A stretch of DNA of 64,000 nt from Nanobdellati archaeon (GTDB lineage: Archaea; EX4484-52; GLR71): positions 71,088-135,087 of the forward strand of contig JAHYJO010000001.1 of the NCBI GenBank assembly GCA_019429125.1, given 5' to 3'. The translations under genes and the position numbers were made by a program. Under the pieces are notes generated by a model. It was not told the origin of the DNA and searched no databases. It worked only from the letters and a program-made list of their open reading frames with translations. Every line of letters begins with the position of its first letter. Position 1 is the stretch's first letter. This document shows, in pieces, positions 44,314-53,555 of this stretch.

Positions 44314-45132
44314 ATGAATAAAAAGATGATGCTTCTATTTTCGTTATTTGTTCTATCTTTTGTCTTTATTTCTGGGACAGTTTATGCTTTTAGTTTTGGT
44401 GATGTGTATTCTGTCTTATTCGGGTCAGTCTTGTCAGTTTTTGATACTTCTGATACTGTTCCTGTCATAAATGCTGCATATCTTGATAAGCAGAAGTATA
44501 TGCCCGGTGAGCAGATGATTGTGACTGCGTCAGTTTCAGGTGCAAAATATGTCAAGGCATATATTGAGACTGATGTCGGTGTTGATGAGGTTGACATGGT
44601 TTTAGTTACAGGTACAAAAGAAGATGGTACCTGGCAGGTTGCGTGGACGTTGCATGATACTGTTACTAAAGAATATTTTACAAAGATTGTGGCTGTTTCA
44701 AAAGATGATATTGAGGATGAAAAAGTTCTTATTTGGGCTGATCCTACAGTGAGTCATTCATGGGATGAAACTGTATGTGATAATAATTTATGTGTGGATA
44801 CAATTAATAATCGTATTGGGATTGGGATTACTACACCTATTGAAACATTAGATGTTGTTGGAAATATTAAAATCAAAGATGGTACTCAGGCGGATGGAAA
44901 AGTTTTAACTTCTGATGCTGATGGATTGGCTAGTTGGCAAGAGGTGAGTGGGGGGGTAATTCCTTCTATGATTGTTGCTTTAGCAAATGTGACTTGTGAT
45001 ACACGATGTGCAAATGTTGGAAAAACTTGTTGGGGTGCATTTGAGACAAATGGTATTCCTCAGACGTACCCAATTTCTTGTTCATATTCTATGAATCCAA
45101 CAAGCTTTATTCTATCTTGTTTTTGTTATTAA
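44314..45132 (+). CDS. secreted protein with Ig-like domain and tail-fibre-like segment
   Basis: 272 residues from the ATG at 44314, with GGTAATT just before it (a TTG at 44302 is also in frame). Signal peptide 1-24 ending GTVYA. Residues about 50-150 form an Ig-like domain (PGEQMIVTASVSGAKYVKAY). Residues about 165-210, GIGITTPIETLDVVGNIKI, then DGTQADGKVLTSDADGLASW, are the repeat found in phage tail fibres and secreted fibre-like proteins. The C-terminus has three paired cysteines (CDTRCANVGKTCWG, CSYSM, CFCY). Controlled, from its position, by the three-palindrome operator array. It may be an adhesin or fibre subunit; function is inferred from domain type. Confidence 0.75.
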   Translation: MNKKMMLLFSLFVLSFVFISGTVYAFSFGDVYSVLFGSVLSVFDTSDTVPVINAAYLDKQKYMPGEQMIVTASVSGAKYVKAYIETDVGVDEVDMVLVTGTKEDGTWQVAWTLHDTVTKEYFTKIVAVSKDDIEDEKVLIWADPTVSHSWDETVCDNNLCVDTINNRIGIGITTPIETLDVVGNIKIKDGTQADGKVLTSDADGLASWQEVSGGVIPSMIVALANVTCDTRCANVGKTCWGAFETNGIPQTYPISCSYSMNPTSFILSCFCY

Positions 45133-45373
45133 AATATATTAATTTTCATAAGAACCAAACCAATTTGTTATTTTGTCTATTATCTATCGCAATGGAAAAA
45201 TTATATTGGTTTTTTGTTTGTTGTAGTAGGTATTTAACAGGCAATAAATTTATTGTGTATCGAACCGGGTTGAAATAGGTTCCTTTTAATTGTATACTTA
45301 TTTTGGGTTTTATTCAGTTCGAATATTTGATTTTGGGCAATATCTTTTATTTTTAATCTGTTAAATCTTGTCT

Positions 45374-47716
45374 ATGCAACTTGATGAAATCTCGTCTAAA
45401 TATCCAGTTCTTGAACCAGTCATTAAGATAATAAAAGAAAAGGAAGGTATTACATCTCTTTTTCCGCCACAGGCTGATGCGGTTCGTGCAGGATATCTTG
45501 ACGGGAAAAATATGCTTCTTGCAATTCCTACTAGTGCGGGCAAGACTTTAGTTTCTGAGCTTGCAGCGCTTAAAGTAGTTCTTGAAACGCGCAAGAAAGT
45601 GCTTTATCTGGTGCCACTTAAGGCGCTAGCTATGGAGAAATATCATGATTTCAAAGAAAAATATGAGTCAATCTGTGTCAAGACGGCGGTTAGTATCGGC
45701 AATTTTGATGGACGTGACCAATGGCTCTCTGAGTTTGATATAATTGTGACTTCAGTTGAAAAGGCGGATAGTCTCTTACGGCACAAGGCGGAATGGTTTT
45801 CTGATATTGGTCTTGTGATAGCTGATGAGGTGCATCTTTTGGATGATCCGTCTCGTGGTCCGACATTAGAGATTGTGCTTACGCGAATTAATGAGATTGC
45901 GTCTGCGCAGGTGATAGCGCTTTCGGCTACTATAAACAATCGTCGTGAGCTTGCAGATTGGCTCAATGCTATTCTTGTTGAATCGGATTTCAGGCCGACT
46001 GTGCTTCATGAGGGGTATGTTTCAGAGGGTAAGGTTGTTTTTTCAGGTAATACAAGACCGTCTTTTTCATTGCCTAAAGTCTCAGACACACTTGATGCAG
46101 TCATTTCTAAAGTTGCAGAGGACAATAAGCAAGGGATTATTTTTGTGTCATCTAAAAAGAGTGCGGAAAAAGTTTCTGAAGATATTGCTAAGATAATTGT
46201 TAAAGTTTTGTCTGCGACTGAAAAGATTAAGCTTTTGGAACTTTCAGAATCAATATTGCGTTGTGTGTCAAGTCCGACAACTCAATGCAGGCGGCTTGCG
46301 CGTGTGGTTAAAAGTGGTTCTGCATTTCATCATAGTGGTCTTATTCATAGCCAGAAAGCGCTTGTTGAAGATGCGTTTAGGTCGGGCATATTGAAATTTG
46401 TGTCTGCGACAACTACGCTGGCTTATGGTATGAATCTTCCTTGTGATTATGTCATTATGCGCGATGTCAAGAGATTTTATGGAACTCGTGGGTATGATTA
46501 CATACCTGTGTTGGAATATAAGCAGTGTGTAGGTCGTGCGGGTCGTGCCAAGTATTCAAAAGAGGGTAGTTCGGTCATTATTACAAAAAATTCTGATGAT
46601 GCCCGCGAGTTTGAAAAGATATTTATTAATGGGCTTCCTGAAAATATTTATTCTAAATTGTCTCTTGAGCCTGTTCTTCGTATTCATCTATTAAGCCTTA
46701 TCGCAACAGGGCATGTGAAGATGGTGTCTGATCTTGAGGCGTTTATCTCAAAGACGTTTTATGCGCATCAGTTTAAGGATCTTCGCGAGCTTTTCTTAAA
46801 GATTGAGGCTATGATGGATATGCTTTCTGAGTTTGGTATGGTTAAATCTTTTGATGGTAAACTTATCGCTACACCTTTCGGGCTTCGTGTTGCTGAGCTT
46901 TATATTGATCCTTTGACTGCGGATATGTTTGCGCGAGCTATAAAGCAGTCATTTGTGATTGCTGATAATATGGATTCGTTAGGTACGGTATCTAAAGATA
47001 AAGTTGTTGATAAGGTGGATGTATTGGGTTTTGTATCAGGGGCAAAGATTCTTGAAGAGAAGTCAAAAGTTCTTAATAATTTTAGCATATTTAATCTTCT
47101 GTCGCAGGCGCTTGAGTTAAGACCTGCGGTTCGCGCTAAAAAGGCTGATGTTGAAATGCTGGAAGAAGTTGTCAGTTCCTGTTCAAAAAATATATTGGTT
47201 AATGTGCCATCGCAATGGGACTGGGAACGGAAGGCATTTTTGGATTCTGTTAAGACTGCGCTTCTTTTTGATGCGTGGATAAAAGAGAATACTGAAGATT
47301 TCATCTGCAAGCATTATTATGTTACTCCTGGTGAATTTAAGATTAAGCTTGATAATGCTGACTGGTTGCTTTATTCAATTTGTGAATTTTCTAAGCTTTT
47401 TGAGTTGAAAGATGTTTTTAGGGTTGTCAGTCGTCTTCGGGTGCAGCTTAAAAATGGTGTGTCTTCTGAGTTATTGAAACTTGTTGTTGTGAAAGGGATT
47501 GGTAGGGTTCGGGCTCGCGCTCTTTATGATAAGGGTTTCAGGTCGGCGTCAGATGTTCGTGGTGGAGATGTTTCTGTTCTTGAGAAGATTGTAGGCAAGA
47601 AGACTGCGATGAAGCTGAAAGGGTTGAATGTTGATGGGGTTGGTGATGATGAACAAAAGGTTGTGTTAAAGTCTGCTAAAAATAAAGGTTTGCAAAAAAG
47701 TCTTTCTGATTTTTGA
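45374..47716 (+). CDS. Hel308-type Ski2-family DNA helicase
   Basis: 780 residues from the ATG at 45374 (TTG at 45368 is the alternative). Superfamily 2 motifs in order: PPQADAVRAG (Q-like), IPTSAGKT (Walker A, 51-58), VPLKALAMEKY (Ia), TSVEKAD, ADEVHLL (DExH box), LSATINN (III), IFVSSKKSAEKV (IV), SATTTLAYGMNLP (V) and YKQCVGRAGRAKYSKEG (VI, QxxGRAGR). The C-terminal helix-hairpin-helix VVKGIGRVRARALYDKGFRS is typical of Hel308. These 3'-5' helicases act at stalled replication forks and in recombination. The length is slightly above usual, with an acidic/basic tail. The nearest promoter elements are weak, and it follows a 240-bp gap with nothing recognised. Confidence 0.92.
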   Translation: MQLDEISSKYPVLEPVIKIIKEKEGITSLFPPQADAVRAGYLDGKNMLLAIPTSAGKTLVSELAALKVVLETRKKVLYLVPLKALAMEKYHDFKEKYESICVKTAVSIGNFDGRDQWLSEFDIIVTSVEKADSLLRHKAEWFSDIGLVIADEVHLLDDPSRGPTLEIVLTRINEIASAQVIALSATINNRRELADWLNAILVESDFRPTVLHEGYVSEGKVVFSGNTRPSFSLPKVSDTLDAVISKVAEDNKQGIIFVSSKKSAEKVSEDIAKIIVKVLSATEKIKLLELSESILRCVSSPTTQCRRLARVVKSGSAFHHSGLIHSQKALVEDAFRSGILKFVSATTTLAYGMNLPCDYVIMRDVKRFYGTRGYDYIPVLEYKQCVGRAGRAKYSKEGSSVIITKNSDDAREFEKIFINGLPENIYSKLSLEPVLRIHLLSLIATGHVKMVSDLEAFISKTFYAHQFKDLRELFLKIEAMMDMLSEFGMVKSFDGKLIATPFGLRVAELYIDPLTADMFARAIKQSFVIADNMDSLGTVSKDKVVDKVDVLGFVSGAKILEEKSKVLNNFSIFNLLSQALELRPAVRAKKADVEMLEEVVSSCSKNILVNVPSQWDWERKAFLDSVKTALLFDAWIKENTEDFICKHYYVTPGEFKIKLDNADWLLYSICEFSKLFELKDVFRVVSRLRVQLKNGVSSELLKLVVVKGIGRVRARALYDKGFRSASDVRGGDVSVLEKIVGKKTAMKLKGLNVDGVGDDEQKVVLKSAKNKGLQKSLSDF

Positions 47717-47781
47717 GCGTTTTTATTCTGTTTGAAATGAAATATATATATCAATTCGAATTAAATGTATAATAGAGAATT

Positions 47782-50700
47782 ATGTATTTTCAAAAATCGG
47801 GTTGCATTATTGTCTTAATTTTATCTATCTTAATTATGTCTGTCAGTGTATTTGCAGTCGATGGTATTTTGATTTGGACAGCAGATAATGATTGGGATGG
47901 TGGAATATACATCAATATGTTCTCCAATTCTGGCAATTTAGTACTTTCTGGTTTTTTTAATGAGTATAGTGATTGGTTATATCAAAATAAGATTATAGTT
48001 AATAATACAGGGAATGTTGAGGATATTACTGATTATCAAGTTCTTGTAAATCTTAGTTCATCTGATTTTGATTTTTCAGCAACAACATCTAATGGTGATG
48101 ATATAAGATTTACTTGGTTAAATGAAACTTCAGATGTAGAACAGAAAATATATTTTTGGATAGAGTCATGGGACTCAACTGCTGAAGAAGCATTAATCTG
48201 GGTAAAAGTGCCCTATGTTGCATCAAGTACAAATGGGTCTATTTATATTTATTATGGGAATCAGTCTGCAAGTTCTGAAAGTAATTTTTCTTCAATTACT
48301 GAAAATTTCTGGTTAAATCTGACAAGTTACAGTGCAACACCATCTATACAGACACCTTATTCCTTTACTGTTGAATCTGACCGGAATAGTTGGGGTGGTG
48401 GTACATGGAGCACCGGATATAATGGAATTCGGTTCAATTATACAAATACACAGGACATTTTTGTTATGAATTTTACAACGAAATTTACATTATTCAATAA
48501 TCCCGGTTCATATTTGGATCGTTCTGTTTATTTTCTTGATGTTTATACTATAGACAATAATATGATTTTTTCAATGTTTCGATATGGTAATACAATGTAT
48601 ATTTATGACGGTGTACAACCCTGGACTTTTAGTACTATAAGAAATACCGCATACAGTAAAAATATAGGTGCTATGAATACTGGGACTGAATATGATATAG
48701 GTCTAATTTTTGATGGAACTATCTGGTCTGTATATGTAGACAGTGTATTGAAAAGAACAATTACACAGTCGACATTTAAGAATAGTCCTGCCGGATGGCT
48801 GAGTATAACTGGAAGACCAACTACAAATTTTAATGGCGCTTCAGATACTGAAAATCAGATAACAATAAAGTCAGATACTTTTTATCAGAATCAATACACA
48901 TTAACCGAACCAAATACAATAATTTATTCACAAGAAATTCCTCTGATAATAGGTCAGTATACCTCAAACACTATAGACACGCTTAACATCATTTCAAGAC
49001 TCAAGGCGACATGGAACACATCAGACAGCTGGGCATACAAGAAAGAGATAAATATCTCAAACACTGGTGCAGAACTCACAGACTATCAGTTTAAGATAAT
49101 TATTGATAAAGAGATTAGCATGAATGCAGACTATTCTGATCTGCGATTCACAGATAATAACAATTATCAATTGAATTACTGGGTTGAAGAGAATAACATA
49201 GTCCATGCTATCGTCTGGGTAAAAGTAAATCTTTCTGCGTTTACTAATACAACAATTAATGTGTATTATGGTAATCCTTATGCGACAAGTAAAAGTAATG
49301 AGAGTAATATATTTTTATTTTACGATGATTTCTCTAGCAGTTCTTTCATAAGTTATGAGAATGACTGTAAGCCGGATTCTATGAGCACGTCAACAACTCA
49401 ATCCGGCACATATTATACCGCCCCTTATGGGGCGTTTATTGATACTGGGTATAATGGTTTTTGTGGTGATGCTGGGCTTGTGAAAGAGATAACACTTCCG
49501 GATATTTCTGGAAATATTTCTATTGCATTTGCGATAAAAGGTTGGGGTGCGTTTTGGTCAGGTTCAAGAGGGATTATTATTGAGCGTGATGGTTATGATT
49601 ATGGCCCCAAAGCCTGCGATTTAGGTCAGACATATTTTTGGCTTGCGTGTGCAACACGACGCGGAAATAGTTGTGGTAGCCTAACACATCCTGAGACAGG
49701 ACTTTTATATACTCCGCCAATAATTACTGGGAGTTGGCAAGAATTTACTCGAGATATAACTCCTTTTTCTGGAAAGACTTTTAGGTTAAGGATATTGACA
49801 CATGATTATTCTAATATTTATTGTAATTTTGGTGATCATGCTCAAGACTTATGGGTTGATGATATAAAAATAAAAAAAGATACAGAAATTAAACCAACTA
49901 TCTCAACTGTAAGTCCACCTATGTCAGGTGATATCTCCGTCGAATTCAGTGCAGACGGAACTAATTGGCTTGAAATATCAAATAACACAAATTACACAAT
50001 AGGTGGTGGTATCGGTTCAGGCACAGAAATCCGGTACCGCATAAACATGTTGACATTGAATGCTCGCCAATCACCAAAAGTTCATGATATAACTTTAGAA
50101 TATGATTCTGGTTTTAATTCTTGTGGCAGTTTATCTGATGAAAATAGACAGTATCTGTTAAATAATGATGTGTCTGCATCAGGAACTTGTTTTACGATTG
50201 ATGCGGACAATATAACTCTTGATTGTCAAGGATATATTATTAATTATTCACAAAGCGGGGTTGGTTACGGGGTTGAGGTAAATAGTGGTTATGATAATAT
50301 TACTGTTAAAAATTGTAATATTGTGCAAGGGAGTGAAACAGATAATTCATATGCTGTTGATTTATCTTCAAGTTGGGATAGTGTGTTATTAAATAATACA
50401 ATTACAACTGTCGGTGATAATAGTTATGGTATTTATTTTTCAAATTCTAAAAATAATACAGTGTATAATACTTATTTTTCTGTTGTTGATGATGTTGATA
50501 TCTATGTGCGCGGAACTGGAAACTATAAAAATGTTATAATTAATTCAACTTTTGATGTTGATGAGATTTATTTTGAATCTGATAATTCTGGCAGTATTGA
50601 AGTCTTATTTTATTTTAATCTATATGTGAACGATTCAAATGGAAGTTCTATAGAGGGTGTAAATGTGACTGTTTGGCAGATTGATGGCACTTTTGAATTT

Positions 50701-51879
50701 AGTATGCTTACGGATGTTTCTGGAAATATAGAGACACAAATCTTGTCAGATTTTATGCAGAATTATACTGCTAAATATATTAGTGATTATGTTATGAATA
50801 TTACTAAATCTGGTTATGTGCCGATTTCGATGCCTGTTACATCGAGTTTTAAATCCATTAATGTTACACTTTTGGTTAATAATCCACCACAAATAACTAT
50901 TGATTCACCATTGAACAGTCTATATAATCATCAAGCAATCTGGTTTAATATTAGTGTGACTGATGATTGGAATTTAATTGATTGGTGTGGTTATAGTCTT
51001 AATGGTTCAGAGAATGTAACTATGTATGAAGATTCTCTTGATCATTTTTCGTTATTAAATGATACTGTATTTGTTGGATCTTATGACCTTGTATTTTATT
51101 GCAATGATACTTATGGTCTTTATAATAGTACTGATATGATTTATTTTGAAGTATTATATGATTGTATGAGTGATTCGGATTGTTCTCTTGTGGGGGATAT
51201 TTGTATACAGAATGGTTGTGTTGATATAGGTTGTACTGAGTTTTGTACTTATAATGTTGATACTTTGTGTCATTCGGATTGTCATAAGGTAAATGGTTGT
51301 GATTTTTATGATAGTGTCGCTGAAACAGTTTGTAATAATAAACCTTATGGTCAATGGGTTGTTTATGATGCTACTCAGGTCATAAATTGCTGTGAAGGTA
51401 TACCTAAAACATCATATGAACCTGATGTGACTTATGCAGGGCTTAATCCGTTAACGGTTTATCTGGGGGATGTGGCTGATGTTGTTGTGTCTATCAGGAA
51501 TAGGAATGATTTTGAAGATACTTTTACTGTTTCTCTTGAGAGTGCATCAACTCTTAAATATTGGTCATGGTTTGCAACACATAAAAATGATGAGAAAAGA
51601 ATGAGTATGGATATGTCTTTTAAGCCATATGAGCAGAAGTTTGTAAGTCTTAAGGTGTTAGGTGCAACGGACGGTTGCTTTAAAGGCGGTTCTTCTTTAG
51701 GTATTAATGTGATTACTTCGTTTGGTAAGTCTGATAAAGAATATATTGAAGTATGTATGTTACCATCTAAAACATCTAAGTCATTTAGTCGGAATGTTTC
51801 TGGGCTGAACTATATTGGTTTTATTATCTTGATTCTTATGTCTCTTGTAATCTATAATTTTAGAGCTAATAAAGTTTGA
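47782..51879 (+). CDS. giant surface protein with DUF2341 and beta-helix domains
   Basis: 1365 residues. Signal peptide 1-26 ending VFAVD; a first DUF2341 domain at about 70-175 (VNNTGNVEDITDYQVLVNLS ... IYIYYGNQSASSESN); a laminin-G/DUF1080-like segment; a second DUF2341 at about 415-510 (NISNTGAELTDYQFKIIID ... INVYYGNPYATSKSN); a galactose-binding-like segment; a right-handed beta-helix at about 795-915 with the NosD-like start LDCQGYIINYSQSGVGYGVE; Ig-like domains; a Cys-rich knot (CSLVGDICIQNGCVDIGCTEFC) near 1130; and a C-terminal TM with a short basic tail. It is probably a cell-anchored glycan- or protein-binding adhesin. Codon style shifts inside the gene, most obviously about 48.85-49.26 kb and 49.9-50.1 kb. 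Confidence 0.85.
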   Translation: MYFQKSGCIIVLILSILIMSVSVFAVDGILIWTADNDWDGGIYINMFSNSGNLVLSGFFNEYSDWLYQNKIIVNNTGNVEDITDYQVLVNLSSSDFDFSATTSNGDDIRFTWLNETSDVEQKIYFWIESWDSTAEEALIWVKVPYVASSTNGSIYIYYGNQSASSESNFSSITENFWLNLTSYSATPSIQTPYSFTVESDRNSWGGGTWSTGYNGIRFNYTNTQDIFVMNFTTKFTLFNNPGSYLDRSVYFLDVYTIDNNMIFSMFRYGNTMYIYDGVQPWTFSTIRNTAYSKNIGAMNTGTEYDIGLIFDGTIWSVYVDSVLKRTITQSTFKNSPAGWLSITGRPTTNFNGASDTENQITIKSDTFYQNQYTLTEPNTIIYSQEIPLIIGQYTSNTIDTLNIISRLKATWNTSDSWAYKKEINISNTGAELTDYQFKIIIDKEISMNADYSDLRFTDNNNYQLNYWVEENNIVHAIVWVKVNLSAFTNTTINVYYGNPYATSKSNESNIFLFYDDFSSSSFISYENDCKPDSMSTSTTQSGTYYTAPYGAFIDTGYNGFCGDAGLVKEITLPDISGNISIAFAIKGWGAFWSGSRGIIIERDGYDYGPKACDLGQTYFWLACATRRGNSCGSLTHPETGLLYTPPIITGSWQEFTRDITPFSGKTFRLRILTHDYSNIYCNFGDHAQDLWVDDIKIKKDTEIKPTISTVSPPMSGDISVEFSADGTNWLEISNNTNYTIGGGIGSGTEIRYRINMLTLNARQSPKVHDITLEYDSGFNSCGSLSDENRQYLLNNDVSASGTCFTIDADNITLDCQGYIINYSQSGVGYGVEVNSGYDNITVKNCNIVQGSETDNSYAVDLSSSWDSVLLNNTITTVGDNSYGIYFSNSKNNTVYNTYFSVVDDVDIYVRGTGNYKNVIINSTFDVDEIYFESDNSGSIEVLFYFNLYVNDSNGSSIEGVNVTVWQIDGTFEFSMLTDVSGNIETQILSDFMQNYTAKYISDYVMNITKSGYVPISMPVTSSFKSINVTLLVNNPPQITIDSPLNSLYNHQAIWFNISVTDDWNLIDWCGYSLNGSENVTMYEDSLDHFSLLNDTVFVGSYDLVFYCNDTYGLYNSTDMIYFEVLYDCMSDSDCSLVGDICIQNGCVDIGCTEFCTYNVDTLCHSDCHKVNGCDFYDSVAETVCNNKPYGQWVVYDATQVINCCEGIPKTSYEPDVTYAGLNPLTVYLGDVADVVVSIRNRNDFEDTFTVSLESASTLKYWSWFATHKNDEKRMSMDMSFKPYEQKFVSLKVLGATDGCFKGGSSLGINVITSFGKSDKEYIEVCMLPSKTSKSFSRNVSGLNYIGFIILILMSLVIYNFRANKV

Positions 51880-51933
51880 ATTTTAATTGATAATTTTTGA
51901 ATTTAGTTAGTGAGAAATTAAAAAAATAGAAGA

Positions 51934-52060
51934 TGGGCTCGAAGGGGTTTGAACCCTCGACTTCCGGCTCTCCAAGACCAATACTTAGGAAAGCAAGTTC
52001 CGAATTTATGAAACGTGGCCATATAAGACCGGCGCTCCAACCAGACTGAGCTACGAGCCC
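51934..52060 (-). tRNA. tRNA-Ile(UAU) with a 52-base intron
   Basis: Exon 1 (52060-52022): acceptor GGGCTCG, D-arm GCTC-loop-GAGC, anticodon stem CCGGT, loop CTTATA. Exon 2 (51969-51934): A, then GCCGG closing the anticodon stem, T-arm GAGGG-TTCAAAC-CCCTT, acceptor CGAGCCC and discriminator A. Joined, the loop is C-T-T-A-T-A-A, so the anticodon is TAT, reading AUA. The intron lies at the usual 37/38 site (51970-52021) and can pair GGCC with GGTC at its ends. No CCA is encoded. The isoleucine identity follows from the anticodon and the GGGC-A73 features. Confidence 0.85.
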
Positions 52061-52150
52061 TTCTATTAAAAGTTATTGCAAAACCAATATAAAGTTTAGC
52101 AACATTTATCTGATTTAATAGACAATTTTATATATATTGTGGCGTTTGGC

Positions 52151-53053
52151 ATGCAAAACTCGGTAATTGAATACATAAAAAAAGGATTAATTGGAAGGGA
52201 TTTTGAGCTTATTCAGTTCGAGCGCTATTGTTTTGATATCGCGGCTAAAAAGAAAGATGCATTTATCCTTATAAAAATTCTTTCAAATGTGGATAGTTTT
52301 TCGAGTGCGCAGGCAGATGACCTTAAAAATATGGGTTCGGCAATAGGGGCTTCACCTGTAATCTGTGGTATTCGTGGTCGTAATTTTAAGATTTCTGAGA
52401 ATTATGTATATGAACGTTTCGGTATATATGTAGTACATCCTGAAACATTTTTGAATTCTTTAGATCTTGTTCTTCCTTTTATATTATCTCGGAAAGGAAA
52501 AAATACAGTTTCAATTGATACTGAGCGCCTTCATGACATAAGGATCCATCTTGATCTATCTTTTCAGAAGATGTCTGGTACAATTGGCGTATCTAAAAAG
52601 ACACTTTATCTTGCTGAGAAAACTGGGCGTACCAGTGATTATGTTGTAGAAGCTATTGAGGAATTGATTAATGAAGTGATACGGCGCCCCGTGGATATAT
52701 TTTCATCAGAGATGCATTTTAGGCAGCGCGAAAAGACTATGTTGGAAAAGAAACTTACACAGATGACTTCTAAGTTTGGTTATTCTGATTTTGTGTTTCA
52801 TACTGCACCCGTAAAAATAGTACTTAAAGCTGATGATGATTCGTGCATGTGTGATGCAGAGTCTAAATTTATTAATGAACAGAAGATGTCAGATCTTAAG
52901 AAATTGAGTGAATTTTGTGATTTTTTACCGGTTGTTATTGTTGAGAACACATCCTCTGAATCATCTTGCGGGATTGCATTCGTTGATATCAAAGAGATTC
53001 GGAAGATTCATTCTAAGAAAGAATTGATTGAACTTATATATGGTAGGATTTGA
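52151..53053 (+). CDS. putative HTH transcriptional regulator, COG1395 family
   Basis: 300 residues from the ATG at 52151, about 20 bp after a TTTATATATA box (leaderless; a GTG at 52139 is also in frame). Archaea-specific COG1395 family. The N-terminal half is a degenerate nuclease-like fold (ELIQFERYCFDIAAKKKDAF, then LIKILSNVDSFSSAQADDLK); the middle holds a helix-turn-helix typical of the family (ERLHDIRIHLDLSFQKMSGT, then IGVSKKTLYLAEKTGRTSDY); the C-terminal part (EFCDFLPVVIVENTSSESSC) is an additional domain. Members sit in many archaeal genomes next to tRNA or ribosomal genes without a known regulon. Here it follows tRNA-Ile on the other strand. Confidence 0.88.
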   Translation: MQNSVIEYIKKGLIGRDFELIQFERYCFDIAAKKKDAFILIKILSNVDSFSSAQADDLKNMGSAIGASPVICGIRGRNFKISENYVYERFGIYVVHPETFLNSLDLVLPFILSRKGKNTVSIDTERLHDIRIHLDLSFQKMSGTIGVSKKTLYLAEKTGRTSDYVVEAIEELINEVIRRPVDIFSSEMHFRQREKTMLEKKLTQMTSKFGYSDFVFHTAPVKIVLKADDDSCMCDAESKFINEQKMSDLKKLSEFCDFLPVVIVENTSSESSCGIAFVDIKEIRKIHSKKELIELIYGRI

Positions 53054-53158
53054 ATATTTAAGGGATGTTTGTTTAGTATTTAGTGTGTTCAGGTGAAATC
53101 TAATTTGTAAGATTTATGATGAATATTTTTTTATATTTTTGATGGATAATATATAGTT

Positions 53159-53343
53159 ATGTTAGAAAATGCGGAACGCTTTTTTAAGGTCTATTCAGGT
53201 ATTCCAATTGACGAAAGAAGTAAGCCTATAGTAATTATTGATGAGGAACTATAAACTGGAAGTTAATTCATGAAGAGATAAGTAATGAAACTGAAAGGGT
53301 AAAGGCAATTTTGAAAATGTTAATTGAGTTGGAAATAATATGA
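53159..53343 (+). pseudogene. small gene A of a caspase-like module, frameshifted
   Basis: The frame from ATG 53159 gives about 31 residues (FFKVYSGIPIDERSKPIVII, DEEL) and stops at 53252. Adding one base near 53249 makes it continue as INWKLIHEEISNETERVKAI, then LKMLIELEII, ending at the TGA at 53341. The rejoined protein would be about 62 residues, acidic then helical. The stop overlaps the ATG of gene B (ATGA). I do not recognise a named family. The single missing base is either a real mutation or a sequencing error; see the two downstream genes. Confidence 0.55.
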
Positions 53344-53553
53344 GTAACGAAAAAGAGATTTTAATAAAAAGGATAGTAATAGAACGTATTAAAACTATGG
53401 CTCCAAATGTTAAGATTGTATTAGGGGTCTAATGGTGGATTTTTAGATAGGAATGGGTTACTTTTAGAAATTAATAATAATACTGATATAAGAAATAAAA
53501 TTATTGAAATTCAATTAAAATATATGCGTGCGTTGAAGGAAGTTTTAGTATAA
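53340..53553 (+). pseudogene. small gene B of a caspase-like module, frameshifted
   Basis: From ATG 53340 the frame gives 30 residues (MSNEKEILIKRIVIERIKTM, APNVKIVLGV) and stops at 53430. Removing one G from the GGGG run at 53424-53427 joins it to SNGGFLDRNGLLLEINNNTD and on to KYMRALKEVLV, stop at 53551. The rejoined protein is about 70 residues, with a helical first half and a strand-helix second half. It overlaps gene A by ATGA and precedes gene C by 2 bp, so the three were one operon. Family unknown. Confidence 0.55.
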
Positions 53554-53555
53554 AT

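Noticed and set aside
45078-45278. Plus-strand ORF of 66 codons with hydrophobic start
   Set aside because: It overlaps the end of the secreted-protein gene, has no ribosome-binding site and no conserved motif; the gap to Hel308 looks non-coding.
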